NCBI GenBank assembly: GCA_041749255.1
Contig: JBGTBR010000010.1
Coordinates: 1-64,000, forward strand
Direction of reading: 5' to 3'
DNA from: JABDLO01 sp041749255
GTDB taxonomy: Bacteria; Bacteroidota; Bacteroidia; Chitinophagales; Saprospiraceae
DNA length: 64,000 bases
Each line of letters starts with the position of its first letter. Within the stretch, counting starts at the first letter, position 1. Of this stretch, positions 16,647 to 25,872 are shown piece after piece. A program made the translations under genes and the position numbers. Below the pieces are notes generated by a model, which worked only from the letters and a program-made list of their open reading frames with translations, did not search any database and was not told the origin of the DNA.

Positions 16647-18563
16647 TTACTTTTTATCATCCACTTCTTCAAATTCCACATCAGTGACATCTTCGGCTCC
16701 GTTACTACCAGCTTCTTCGCTAGGTCCTGCAGTAGTATCTTGTTGTCCTCCTGACTGATTTTGTTGTGCCTGATATAAATCCTGACTGGCAGCTTGCCAT
16801 GCATCATTGAGTTTCTGTGACGCTGAGTCTATCTTTGCTATATCCTGCAATTTATGGGCTTCTTTTAATTCTGCCGCTGCACTTTCTATTGTGGCTTTTT
16901 TATCAGCTGGAATTTTATCACCGTAGTCCTTAAGTTGCTTTTCAGTTTGGAATACCAATGAATCCGCAGCATTCAATTTATCAGCTTTTTCTCTGGCGGC
17001 TTTATCTGAACTTGCATTTGCTTCCGCTTCTGCTTTCATTCTGTTTATCTCATCCTGAGAAAGACCCGTTGAAGCTTCAATCCGTATATTTTGTTCCTTT
17101 CCGGTACCTTTATCTTTGGCAGAAACATTAAGTATACCATTGGCGTCGATATCAAAAGTCACTTCCACCTGTGGAAGTCCTCTTGGAGCAGGAGGTATAC
17201 CATCTAAAATAAATCTTCCTACACTTCTATTATCCGCCGCCATTGGTCGTTCACCCTGGAGGATGTGAATTTCTACAGAAGGCTGATTATCTGCAGCTGT
17301 TGAATATACCTTTGCTTTTTTAGTTGGAATGGTTGAATTTGCTTCAATAACTACATCATACACTCCGCCCATAGTTTCTATACCAAGTGAAAGTGGAGTG
17401 ACATCCAATAATAAGACATCTTGCACATCGCCACTTAGTACGCCACCTTGTATAGCTGCCCCTACGGCTACCACCTCATCGGGATTTACTCCTTTGCTTG
17501 GCTTCTTTCCAAAGAATTTTTCAACTGCTTCCTGAATTTTTGGAATCCTTGTAGAACCGCCGACAAGGATAACCTCATCGATATCATCCTTTGATAATCC
17601 AGCATCTTTTAGAGCCTGTATACAAGGATTTAATGTTCTGGTCACTAGAAAATCAGACATTTGTTCAAATTTTGACCTGGAAAGTTTCAATACCAGGTGC
17701 TTAGGCACTCCATCAACAGCAGTTACATAAGGGAGATTTATTTCCGTTTCTATAGATGATGACAATTCAATTTTAGCCTTTTCAGCAGCATCCTTCAGCC
17801 TTTGCAATGCCATAGGGTCTTTGCGAAGGTCAATATTTTCCTGGCTTTTGAAAGTCTCTGCCAAATGATCAATTATAACATGGTCAAAGTCATCTCCACC
17901 AAGGTGTGTATCGCCATTGGTTGATTTTACTTCAAACACTCCATCCCCTAATTCGAGAATTGAAATATCAAAAGTTCCTCCACCAAGGTCATACACAGCT
18001 ACCGTCATATCCTTTCCTTTTTTATCCAAACCATAGGCAAGTGCTGCTGCTGTGGGCTCATTGATAATCCTTTTTACATTTAATCCCGCAATTTCACCGG
18101 CTTCTTTGGTGGCTTGCCGCTGCGAATCATTGAAATAAGCCGGAACCGTTATGACAGCATCTTTTACTTCAGATCCAAGGAAGTCTTCAGCAGTCTTCTT
18201 CATCTTCTGAAGAATAATGGCAGATATCTCCTGGGGTGTATATTTTCGATCATCTATCGACACTCTGATCGTATCATTCTCCCCTTGAGTAACTTTATAA
18301 GCCATTCTTTCCTTTTCGTTTCCAGATTCTGTATATCGCAATCCCATAAATCTCTTGATGGAGGATACTGTTCTGGTAGGGTTTGTAATGGCCTGCCTCT
18401 TTGCCGGATCTCCTACTTTTCTTTCACCATTGTCAAGAAAAGCAACAATCGATGGTGTCGTCCTTCTTCCCTCTTCATTGGGAATGACCACCGGTTCGTT
18501 TCCTTCCATCACGGAGACACATGAATTGGTTGTTCCGAGATCAATTCCAATTATTTTACTCAT
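16647..18563 (-). CDS. dnaK: Chaperone DnaK (Hsp70)
   Basis: Full-length Hsp70 of 638 residues. The ATPase domain opens IIGIDLGTTNSCVSVMEG and has AVYDLGGGTFDIS and the adenosine motif VGGSTRIPKIQ; the substrate domain begins around residue 385 with VLLLDVTPLSLGIET, and the C-terminus ends in an acidic tail EFEEVDDKK. It acts with DnaJ and GrpE, neither of which is adjacent here. The promoter region has TTGACA at 18617-18612 (minus) but no TAnnTTTG box, and no CIRCE element. A strong terminator follows. Confidence 0.97.
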   Translation of the reverse strand: MSKIIGIDLGTTNSCVSVMEGNEPVVIPNEEGRRTTPSIVAFLDNGERKVGDPAKRQAITNPTRTVSSIKRFMGLRYTESGNEKERMAYKVTQGENDTIRVSIDDRKYTPQEISAIILQKMKKTAEDFLGSEVKDAVITVPAYFNDSQRQATKEAGEIAGLNVKRIINEPTAAALAYGLDKKGKDMTVAVYDLGGGTFDISILELGDGVFEVKSTNGDTHLGGDDFDHVIIDHLAETFKSQENIDLRKDPMALQRLKDAAEKAKIELSSSIETEINLPYVTAVDGVPKHLVLKLSRSKFEQMSDFLVTRTLNPCIQALKDAGLSKDDIDEVILVGGSTRIPKIQEAVEKFFGKKPSKGVNPDEVVAVGAAIQGGVLSGDVQDVLLLDVTPLSLGIETMGGVYDVVIEANSTIPTKKAKVYSTAADNQPSVEIHILQGERPMAADNRSVGRFILDGIPPAPRGLPQVEVTFDIDANGILNVSAKDKGTGKEQNIRIEASTGLSQDEINRMKAEAEANASSDKAAREKADKLNAADSLVFQTEKQLKDYGDKIPADKKATIESAAAELKEAHKLQDIAKIDSASQKLNDAWQAASQDLYQAQQNQSGGQQDTTAGPSEEAGSNGAEDVTDVEFEEVDDKK

Positions 18564-18878
18564 TATTATTCTATTTTCAATTTTATTAAATTCTTATAAT
18601 ATCTTATAAAGTGTCAATGAGTATGCCAATTGATTTAACTGCCGAAAATGAGTCAATATGATAATACAGCATGACATTTGAAGCACTTGCACATGACATT
18701 TCGACATATTTTAATAGACGAATGTTAATATTGGCAGATTTTCTATTTCACCAATGGCATGATCTATTGTCTTGAATAGGAATATTGTTTTGATATTTTA
18801 TATTCGATGGTGCAATGTATATTGACATGAAAACATTCAAAAAATAAACTAAAATATTACCTTGCGGAGTAAAAAGGA
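18564..18878. other. Divergent dnaK/panB intergenic region
   Basis: Contains a minus-strand TTGACA (18617-18612) followed by AT-rich TTATAA sequence that may serve dnaK, and two direct copies of CATGACATTT at 18670-18679 and 18692-18701, 22 bases apart. No gene or riboswitch was recognised. Confidence 0.45.
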
Positions 18879-19697
18879 ATGCCATCTTCTAAAAAGGAAA
18901 TAAAAAGGATAACCACTCATATTCTTCAAAATATGAAGAATTCCGGAGAAAAAATTTCAATGCTCACTGGATATGACTTTTCATTGGCGGGTATTTTGGA
19001 TGATGCCGGAATTGACATCATACTTGTGGGTGATTCTGCATCCAACGTAATGGCTGGACACGAAACTACATTGCCGATAACACTAGATCACATGATCTAC
19101 CATGCGCAATCTGTCATTAGAGCTGTAACAAGATCATTGGTCATTGTTGATTTACCGTTTGGATCTTATCAGGGTAATTCTACAAAAGCCTTAAACTCCG
19201 CTATTCGAATAATGAAAGAATCCGGTGCCCATGGAGTTAAACTGGAAGGAGGGTCTGAAATAGAAGATTCGGTGAAAAGAATACTTTCTGCTGGAGTACC
19301 GGTTATGGGACATCTTGGTCTCACTCCACAAAGCATATACAAATTTGGAACTTATTCTGTGCGGGCTAGAGAAGAAGAGGAATCCGAAAAGCTTAAAAAT
19401 GATGCAAAGCTGCTGGAAGAGATAGGCTGTTTTAGTCTTGTGCTTGAGAAAATACCCGCACAACTAGCTGAAGAAGTCAGTAAATCTCTTCATATACCGG
19501 TGATAGGGATCGGAGCAGGCCCAGGCACAGATGGTCAGGTTTTGGTTACTCATGATATGCTGGGAATAACGAAAGATTTTCATCCGCGTTTTCTAAGAAG
19601 ATATCTCCACTTGTATGATCAAATAAAATCTGCAGTAGAAGAGTACATTAGCGACGTTAAATCTGGTCAATTTCCGAGCGATAGAGAACAATATTAA
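18879..19697 (+). CDS. panB: 3-methyl-2-oxobutanoate hydroxymethyltransferase
   Basis: First committed step of pantothenate synthesis: transfers a hydroxymethyl group from methylene-tetrahydrofolate to alpha-ketoisovalerate. The 272-residue protein shows MLTGYDFSLAGILDDAGID, ILVGDSASNVMAGHETTLP (Mg2+ and substrate binding) and IPVIGIGAGPGTDGQVLVTHD, all standard PanB blocks. It is a single gene here, with neither panC nor panD next to it, divergent from dnaK. ATG at 18879 opens the usual lysine-rich N-terminus. Confidence 0.96.
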   Translation: MPSSKKEIKRITTHILQNMKNSGEKISMLTGYDFSLAGILDDAGIDIILVGDSASNVMAGHETTLPITLDHMIYHAQSVIRAVTRSLVIVDLPFGSYQGNSTKALNSAIRIMKESGAHGVKLEGGSEIEDSVKRILSAGVPVMGHLGLTPQSIYKFGTYSVRAREEEESEKLKNDAKLLEEIGCFSLVLEKIPAQLAEEVSKSLHIPVIGIGAGPGTDGQVLVTHDMLGITKDFHPRFLRRYLHLYDQIKSAVEEYISDVKSGQFPSDREQY

Positions 19698-19923
19698 CCG
19701 GTCAACCTGTTACAACATTATAAAATCCTAAATCGATGAAAGACTCAAGTTTAATAAACAAAAATTCAATTTATTTTCATATTAATAAGGCTACTGCCTG
19801 CAACTAGTGCTAATCACAATAGTCAATGAATGCAACATTTGCTTTTATAAAAAGTATAGGTTTTCTCCAATTGACTTGTACCCAAAGCAACCAATTTACA
19901 TAGTCTACTTTTAATTTCAATAT

Positions 19924-20958
19924 ATGAACAAAGGAAAAATTCTTATTGTACTAACACTTTTCGCCATAATGGGCATTGCAATTGCATTCTATTTCTTTAA
20001 AGCAGTTTACGGCAAAAATGTTACTCTACCTTCAGAATCATTGACTATTACTATATACCCTGGTCAGGGATATGATGATGTTAAAAACTTATTGGTTGAC
20101 TCTTCATATATAAATAATGCCTTAACATTAAATCTTGTAGCTCGTCTAATGAAATACAATAAAGATCTGGTACCCGATGGCAAGTATAAGATTGTAGATG
20201 GATGGAGCAACAGGCAGTTAATAGGACTACTCCGCTCTGGAATGCAGGTATCTATTGATGTGACCTACAATAGTGTGCGTACGGTTGAAGAGCTTTGCGG
20301 TCAACTTGCAAAATATTTTGTCTCGGATTCAACTGCTATTTGCAATGCAATCCTGGATTCTTCGGTATTGAAATCTCAAAACCTAAGCCCCGAAAATGTA
20401 TTGTCGATTTTTATCCCTAACACATATAAAATGTATTGGAATACTCCGCCTGCGCAAATTGTATCAAGACTTATCACAGAAAGGGATAAATTCTGGAATA
20501 GCAATGGCCGTGCCTCCAGGTTGAAAACCTTGGGTATGACGCAAGAAGAAGTATTTGCTTTAGCCTCAATTGTAGAAAGAGAATCCAATTACGCCCCTGA
20601 ACGACCCACAATTGCAGGTGTCTATCTAAACCGGTTGGAAAGAGGAATACCACTGCAAGCTGACCCCACGGTTGTTTTCGCTACCGGTGATTTTTCTATA
20701 AAACGGGTTTTGAATAAACATCTGGCCATTGACTCTCCTTACAATACATATAAATATCAAGGATTACCTCCCGGGCCTATCACCATGCCTTCCATCAATA
20801 GTCTGGATGCTGTTTTGAATGCGGAAAAACACGAGTTCATTTATTTTTGTGCAAAACCAGGTTACGACAATCAACATGCCTTTGCAGAAACACTGAGACA
20901 ACATAATGCAAATGCCAATATTTACAGAGCCTGGTTGTCCTCTGAGGGTATAAGATAG
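19924..20958 (+). CDS. mltG: Endolytic peptidoglycan transglycosylase MltG
   Basis: Inner-membrane lytic transglycosylase that cleaves nascent glycan strands and sets their length. 344 residues with one N-terminal membrane anchor (about 7-27) and a LysM-like region, then the YceG domain with ALASIVERESNY (the catalytic glutamate is in IVERE), GVYLNRLERGIPLQADPTV and the C-terminal SPYNTY/GLPPGPITMPS block. All family hallmarks are present and the length is normal. It converges on the guaA-linked lipoprotein gene with a gap of 9 bases. Confidence 0.95.
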   Translation: MNKGKILIVLTLFAIMGIAIAFYFFKAVYGKNVTLPSESLTITIYPGQGYDDVKNLLVDSSYINNALTLNLVARLMKYNKDLVPDGKYKIVDGWSNRQLIGLLRSGMQVSIDVTYNSVRTVEELCGQLAKYFVSDSTAICNAILDSSVLKSQNLSPENVLSIFIPNTYKMYWNTPPAQIVSRLITERDKFWNSNGRASRLKTLGMTQEEVFALASIVERESNYAPERPTIAGVYLNRLERGIPLQADPTVVFATGDFSIKRVLNKHLAIDSPYNTYKYQGLPPGPITMPSINSLDAVLNAEKHEFIYFCAKPGYDNQHAFAETLRQHNANANIYRAWLSSEGIR

Positions 20959-20967
20959 TGCGCCAGG

Positions 20968-22344
20968 TTACCTACCTGAAACAGAAAACCGATTATCGCG
21001 GATTTCTACAATATCAAGATGTCTGTTCATAAAATAATTGATATTCTTAAAATGGTCAGAAACTGGTTCAACCAAAACCTTTTGTATATCAAATTTTCCC
21101 TGCAACATTCTCTTGTCTTCCTGATCAATGAAATGTTGAAAATATATTCCATATTTGTGTAATGCTCTTCCAAAATACAGCATTACATCATATCCATAAT
21201 ATGCCTCATCATCGGGTATGGCACCGTATACTTCAAAGAAAGCTCTGCTAAAATCTTTACTCTCTGTAGACTCAACATTTATAAACTTAGACATCGCTAT
21301 TTTCACATTCATAATGTTATAAAGATTAAAATCCATTCTGTCAGTTTCTAGCAGTATTGGCATTCCATATAGGGAAGCTTTACGCATACCCTTTGAACCA
21401 CTTAGTTTTCTAATGACATTATAAATGTACTCTTCATCTTCAAAACTATAATTATTAAGTAAAAATACAGTCTCTTTATCTTCATTGAATACTCCTTTCA
21501 TGTATACATTAGGAGAAGAGAGCGAGTCTTCGTGTACGGTATATTCCCTGAAAGGTTTGACGTCTGTTACTCCTAAAAGTTTCGCAGCGTATTCCTGAAT
21601 ATATTCCACCCTATTGGCATCACTTTTATCGTATTTGTTGAACACAATCACCTGACCGGGATGGTATTTTTTTACGATATCTTCTACTATTTTATGATAA
21701 TGATCTCTAAGGTCAGGTCTTAACTGAATATAAAAAGGATTATCATTTGCAATTCGTGAGCTCGCCTGCCAGGGTGATACCACAGCAAAATTTTTCTTTA
21801 GTCCATGCTCCGCAGTAATTCTTAATAGCTCTCTATCGTATGGACCTATAACAACATGAGTATTTTTATGTAACTTATTTAACTTATCCTTCAATACTGA
21901 CTCGGAACCTTCCGTATCCCACACATCACATTGGATATTTATTCTTTCAGATTTTAACTTTTCCAATGCCAGTTTGGCGCCGCTATAAAATTGGAGAAAT
22001 CGGTGTTTTTCCGCATCCTGCGACCTACTGGGGGTGTATTCAGTAGCTTTGAAGGGAAGTAATACGGCGATGTGGTATAGATCTGCTTTTTTCACAATGG
22101 GTCCAAAATCAGACTTGATGGGATTGTATTTGTCAGTAGGCACTTGAGCCCATTTGACTGTATCTACTTTCGTTCTTTTGGGTCTATCCGACCTCTTTCT
22201 TGTTTTTTCAGTAGTGGTTCGGCCATTCTTTGAAGTGGGTTTTGGCCCACTGCATGAAGTGATCATGAGCAAAGCCATGAAAAGTAATAATAAACTAAGT
22301 TTACTCCCATTCAATGGTAGCAGGTGGTTTGGTGCTGATGTCAT
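20968..22344 (-). CDS. Periplasmic-binding-fold lipoprotein (PBP type 1, LpoA/ABC-binding-like)
   Basis: 458-residue lipoprotein. A hydrophobic stretch ends LLMITSC near residue 31 (lipidated Cys), followed by a basic linker (TEKTRKRSDRPKRTK) and a type 1 periplasmic-binding fold from about residue 90 (IAVLLPFKA, FYSGAKLALEKL, VVIGPYDREL, PFYIQLRPDLRDH, QVIVFNKYD, DEAYYGYDVMLYFGRAL). In Bacteroidota such proteins often carry LysM repeats and are compared with LpoA or with branched-chain amino acid receptors; no LysM is seen here. The ATG at 22344 lies inside the last 44 bases of guaA, indicating co-transcription. Role in amino acid binding or in cell wall control is undecided. Confidence 0.75.
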   Translation of the reverse strand: MTSAPNHLLPLNGSKLSLLLLFMALLMITSCSGPKPTSKNGRTTTEKTRKRSDRPKRTKVDTVKWAQVPTDKYNPIKSDFGPIVKKADLYHIAVLLPFKATEYTPSRSQDAEKHRFLQFYSGAKLALEKLKSERINIQCDVWDTEGSESVLKDKLNKLHKNTHVVIGPYDRELLRITAEHGLKKNFAVVSPWQASSRIANDNPFYIQLRPDLRDHYHKIVEDIVKKYHPGQVIVFNKYDKSDANRVEYIQEYAAKLLGVTDVKPFREYTVHEDSLSSPNVYMKGVFNEDKETVFLLNNYSFEDEEYIYNVIRKLSGSKGMRKASLYGMPILLETDRMDFNLYNIMNVKIAMSKFINVESTESKDFSRAFFEVYGAIPDDEAYYGYDVMLYFGRALHKYGIYFQHFIDQEDKRMLQGKFDIQKVLVEPVSDHFKNINYFMNRHLDIVEIRDNRFSVSGR

Positions 22345-23836
22345 AGACTACTCTGTTAATACCTTTTACATTGTTAATAATTTCACTGCTAATTTTTCCC
22401 AGCAAAGAATGAGGTAATTCACTCCATTCCGCGGTCATTCCGTCTGTTGAGTTAACACATCTCAAAGCTACGGCATATTCATAGGTGCGCTCATCGCCCA
22501 TGACACCAACGGACTGTACGGGTAGTAATATTGTGCCAGCCTGCCAAACTTTATCATACCATCCACTATCTTTAAGATTTCTAATATATATCAAATCTGC
22601 TTCCTGACAAAGTCTTACTTTCTCTCTGCTTACAGGACCCAATATCCGAATACCTAAACCGGGACCTGGAAATGGGTGTCTACCTATCAGTTCTGGGAGT
22701 ATGCCCAATTCAAGACCCACTTTACGCACTTCATCTTTAAATAGCATTCTCAAAGGCTCTACTATTTTAAGATTAAGTATTTCTGGTAAGCCGCCCACAT
22801 TGTGATGAGACTTTATGGTAACTGATGGACCATGAACCGATACGGATTCAATGACGTCGGGATATATCGTACCCTGTCCCAAATACCCCACACCGTTTAT
22901 TTTTTTCGCTTCTCTTTCAAATGTTTCGATAAAAACCCTACCGATAATTTTTCGTTTCTCTTCGGGATCCCCGATACCTTTCAATGGATCCAAAAAAGCA
23001 TCGCTGGCATCTACCCCCTTTACACGTAAACCCATCATCCTATAAGTATGCAATACCTCTTCATATTCATTTTTTCTGAGAAGGCCATTGTCAATAAAAA
23101 TACAATGCAGCCGATCTCCAATCGCCCTGTGCAATAAAGTGGCCGCAACGGTAGAATCTACACCTCCGGAAAGACCCATAACAACTGAAGAGGAACCTAT
23201 ACTTTTCTGTAAGGATTGTATACTTTCTGCTATAAATGCATCAGGTGTCCAATTCCTTGATATACCAGCTACATCCAAAAAATTATTGAGCAATTCCCTA
23301 CCAAATGTAGTATGGGTAACCTCTGGATGAAACTGAAAACAATATACAGGATATTCAAATTGTGACCTATTGCTTTTGAATGCTGCAATCGGAATATCAG
23401 CTGTGCTTCCTATGACACTAAAGCCCTCTGGTAACTCAACGATGCTATCACTATGCGACATCCAAACCTGACTGGTTTTAGGAATATGAGCAAAAATTGG
23501 GTCAGACTCCGATTGGAACATAGTGGCTTTTCCATATTCGCGTTTTTCTGACTTGCTCACCTTTCCTCCTAAATACTGAGCAGTATATTGTGCTCCATAA
23601 CAAATGCCTAGGATGGGATGATCTCCTAAAATATTTTTCAAATCGATATGAAGTGCATTTACGTCAAGAACAGAAAATGGACTTCCTGAAAGTATTACGG
23701 CCTTTACCTGTTGATCCCCATGTGGATATTTATTAAATGGAAATATTTCACAAAATACATTTAACTCTCTTAAACGCCTGGCAATCAGCTGTGTGTATTG
23801 GGAGCCGAAGTCTAAAATAATTACTTTATCCGTCAT
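22301..23836 (-). CDS. guaA: GMP synthase (glutamine-hydrolysing)
   Basis: Aminates XMP to GMP. 511 residues: class I glutamine amidotransferase with the nucleophile in LGICYGAQY and the CFQFHPEVTH triad portion; ATP pyrophosphatase domain with the P loop GLSGGVDSTVAATL; and a C-terminal dimerisation domain with RHPFPGPGLGIRILG. Start ATG at 23836 lies 5 bases after a TATATTTG box, itself 17 bases from a TTG. The downstream lipoprotein gene overlaps its end. Confidence 0.97.
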   Translation of the reverse strand: MTDKVIILDFGSQYTQLIARRLRELNVFCEIFPFNKYPHGDQQVKAVILSGSPFSVLDVNALHIDLKNILGDHPILGICYGAQYTAQYLGGKVSKSEKREYGKATMFQSESDPIFAHIPKTSQVWMSHSDSIVELPEGFSVIGSTADIPIAAFKSNRSQFEYPVYCFQFHPEVTHTTFGRELLNNFLDVAGISRNWTPDAFIAESIQSLQKSIGSSSVVMGLSGGVDSTVAATLLHRAIGDRLHCIFIDNGLLRKNEYEEVLHTYRMMGLRVKGVDASDAFLDPLKGIGDPEEKRKIIGRVFIETFEREAKKINGVGYLGQGTIYPDVIESVSVHGPSVTIKSHHNVGGLPEILNLKIVEPLRMLFKDEVRKVGLELGILPELIGRHPFPGPGLGIRILGPVSREKVRLCQEADLIYIRNLKDSGWYDKVWQAGTILLPVQSVGVMGDERTYEYAVALRCVNSTDGMTAEWSELPHSLLGKISSEIINNVKGINRVVYDISTKPPATIEWE

Positions 23837-23841
23837 GTTTG

Positions 23842-23869
23842 CAAATATAAAATTTTACACATTCGACAA
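23842..23869 (-). promoter_or_regulatory. Promoter of guaA
   Basis: TTG at 23869-23867 and TATATTTG at 23849-23842, 17 bases apart, on the minus strand. The ATG follows after 5 bases, so the transcript should be leaderless. No purine riboswitch sequence is present, and there is no room for one between promoter and start. Confidence 0.7.
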
Positions 23870-24029
23870 TGGATTGCTTAGATTATAATTTTTATAATCA
23901 CAACAACATTCTCTGATGTGGAAATGAATGACAAAGCCTTTCATATTAAGATGCCTCCTTAAGTACTCTATTTTTCTTTGACCTCAACAAAAAGAAAAAA
24001 CGTCATGACATTTTGCTGCCTTGCCTGTC

Positions 24030-24593
24030 CTATTTAAAATAAGTAATACTCACCTGATTGGCTAAAGCCGCAGATACTACAATTTCGGTTTCTATAATTT
24101 GATCGGGAATCCCTTTTGCTTTTAGGAATGCTTTCATGGACGATATTCGGCTATCCGCAATCTTATTACCTTCCTCTTCGCTAGCTTTAAACGCTGTGAT
24201 CAGGATTTTATCTTCACTTTCCAAAGAGAAAGTTTTCAATGCCTCATTGATGACGTCCTCATTCAATTCAGTGATGGCTACAACTCCCGGCTGAAAGCTT
24301 ACAAATGAACGGCTGGCGCGAACAGATAAGCCCGCATCTGCATCTACCCTACTTTCGATGACAATTGATCTATCGGTTTTAACATCAAATTCTTCTTTAG
24401 ATTTGAAATACCCCCTCATATGATTTTTTGCTTCACCCTTAATTTCTTCAATTTCTCCTTCAGACGATATGACTACATTATAAGGTACTGAATTAATGAG
24501 TATCACCGCACTTTTGCTTTGAGCAAATGCCATAGAAAACGAAAATGCGCTCATTATAATGATTGACATTAGGTTATGACTGGATAATTTCAT
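24030..24593 (-). CDS. Secreted protein of unknown function, possibly OmpA-like C-terminus
   Basis: 187 residues with a signal peptide ending MAFAQ at about residue 25. The middle (about 30-100) is unfamiliar. The last 80 residues (LNEDVINEALKTFSLE, then ISSMKAFLKAKGIPDQIIETEIV) follow the beta-alpha-beta pattern and the SxxRAxxVxxxLxxxGI register of OmpA-like peptidoglycan-binding domains, but the key Asp and Arg residues are not clearly kept, so the relation is tentative. Stands alone between guaA and nusB. Confidence 0.55.
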   Translation of the reverse strand: MKLSSHNLMSIIIMSAFSFSMAFAQSKSAVILINSVPYNVVISSEGEIEEIKGEAKNHMRGYFKSKEEFDVKTDRSIVIESRVDADAGLSVRASRSFVSFQPGVVAITELNEDVINEALKTFSLESEDKILITAFKASEEEGNKIADSRISSMKAFLKAKGIPDQIIETEIVVSAALANQVSITYFK

Positions 24594-24759
24594 TGGATTA
24601 CTTGTTTAAATTTTAATTTTCTTAAAAGGTTATTATCTTTTATTTTGGAGTAATGGTATAAAAATACATAAAAATAGTGACTACTCAAACAAAAAATTCA
24701 ACTTAGAAATTCAAAACCTTCCTTTAAAACTTTACTAAAGACCTCCAGTTCAGTTACAT

Positions 24760-25689
24760 TCAATCATGAAGACCTCTTCCTTCTTTTACAATTCTTCCTT
24801 CACTCAATAAATCCTTAAGTATTTTATCTAAAATTCCATTAATAAACTCCTTACTTTTTGGAGTGCTATATTTTTTAGATACTTCTACATATTCATTAAG
24901 AGTGACTTTTGTAGGTATCGTTTTAAATTCCAGCATTTCAATAATAGCCATTTTAATGAGTATAATGTCAATGAGCGCCAAACGATCATAGTCCCAGTTT
25001 TTAAGCAGAGGTTTGATCATATTCATCATCGCTATATCTTCTTCAAATGTCTTTTCAAGCAAAACTACTCCGTATTCTTTGACAGTTTCATCATCTGGAA
25101 CATACTCAGAAATAAAGGATTTATTCTCATTGGGAAGACTTTTCAGGCACTTCTTAATAGCACCAACTACAAGTGATTTGTCATCCTGCCAGGATGTAAA
25201 ATGATCTTCCATAATCTCATTAAACAATTCCTCCCTTCTGCAAAATCTGAATAATTCCAACAACATTTCAAGATGATCCTCTTCATCATTCAAAATATAG
25301 GACTTATAGGGTTCTGTTTTCGAGAATTTAGAATATAGCTTTTTGCAATAATCCCTGTCAATAATAGCGGGGAAATGCAATGTTTCAAATTTCTTCCTTA
25401 AAATCGAATTACTTAAAATATCCTGGATAATGGGATTATAGAAAAGTTTTGCAGTGAATTTTTTATCCAATTCACTTGGAAGGTGTTTACTTTTTCTTTT
25501 GGCTTCATCATCCACCGCTACTCTCGTAATCTGAAAAATATTGTAGAGATTAAAGAGAAAGAGGTTGAAACTTTTGTCTATACCCTCCAGATATTTCCTT
25601 TTAGCTTGATCTATAGTTAGCTCATCGTCGGTCGCGAGAGCAAATAGTGTTTGCATTACCTTTATCCTGACACTATGTCTACTAAGCAT
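24760..25689 (-). CDS. nusB: Transcription antitermination factor NusB (long Bacteroidota form)
   Basis: NusB binds boxA RNA with NusE (S10) to promote rRNA antitermination. From ATG at 25689 the protein has 309 residues, with an N-terminal LSRHSVRIKVMQTLFAL that matches the RRxxRxxAxQxLYA start of NusB, and a C-terminal core LIDIILIKMAIIEMLEFKTIPTKV and INGILDKIL. The length is about twice that of the E. coli protein, which is usual in Bacteroidota, where a middle insert is present. The reading frame runs 22 codons further upstream, but those residues are hydrophobic and not family-like. Confidence 0.93.
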   Translation of the reverse strand: MLSRHSVRIKVMQTLFALATDDELTIDQAKRKYLEGIDKSFNLFLFNLYNIFQITRVAVDDEAKRKSKHLPSELDKKFTAKLFYNPIIQDILSNSILRKKFETLHFPAIIDRDYCKKLYSKFSKTEPYKSYILNDEEDHLEMLLELFRFCRREELFNEIMEDHFTSWQDDKSLVVGAIKKCLKSLPNENKSFISEYVPDDETVKEYGVVLLEKTFEEDIAMMNMIKPLLKNWDYDRLALIDIILIKMAIIEMLEFKTIPTKVTLNEYVEVSKKYSTPKSKEFINGILDKILKDLLSEGRIVKEGRGLHD

Positions 25690-25872
25690 TATTTCAAAGA
25701 TTACTGTTTCTTTTCTTATTCTTACTAAGAACAAAGAAAAATAAAAAAAATGCAATGTACAATAACATTACCGATTTTTAACAAAGGGAATTAAAAACAT
25801 ATAATAATACTTTCATAAGTAGCATGATATGACCCTAAATCCATATACTTAATTCTTAGCATAAAATAAAAT

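Noticed and set aside
22345..23836. Purine riboswitch for guaA
   Set aside because: The promoter leaves only 5 bases before the start codon, so there is no leader to hold one.
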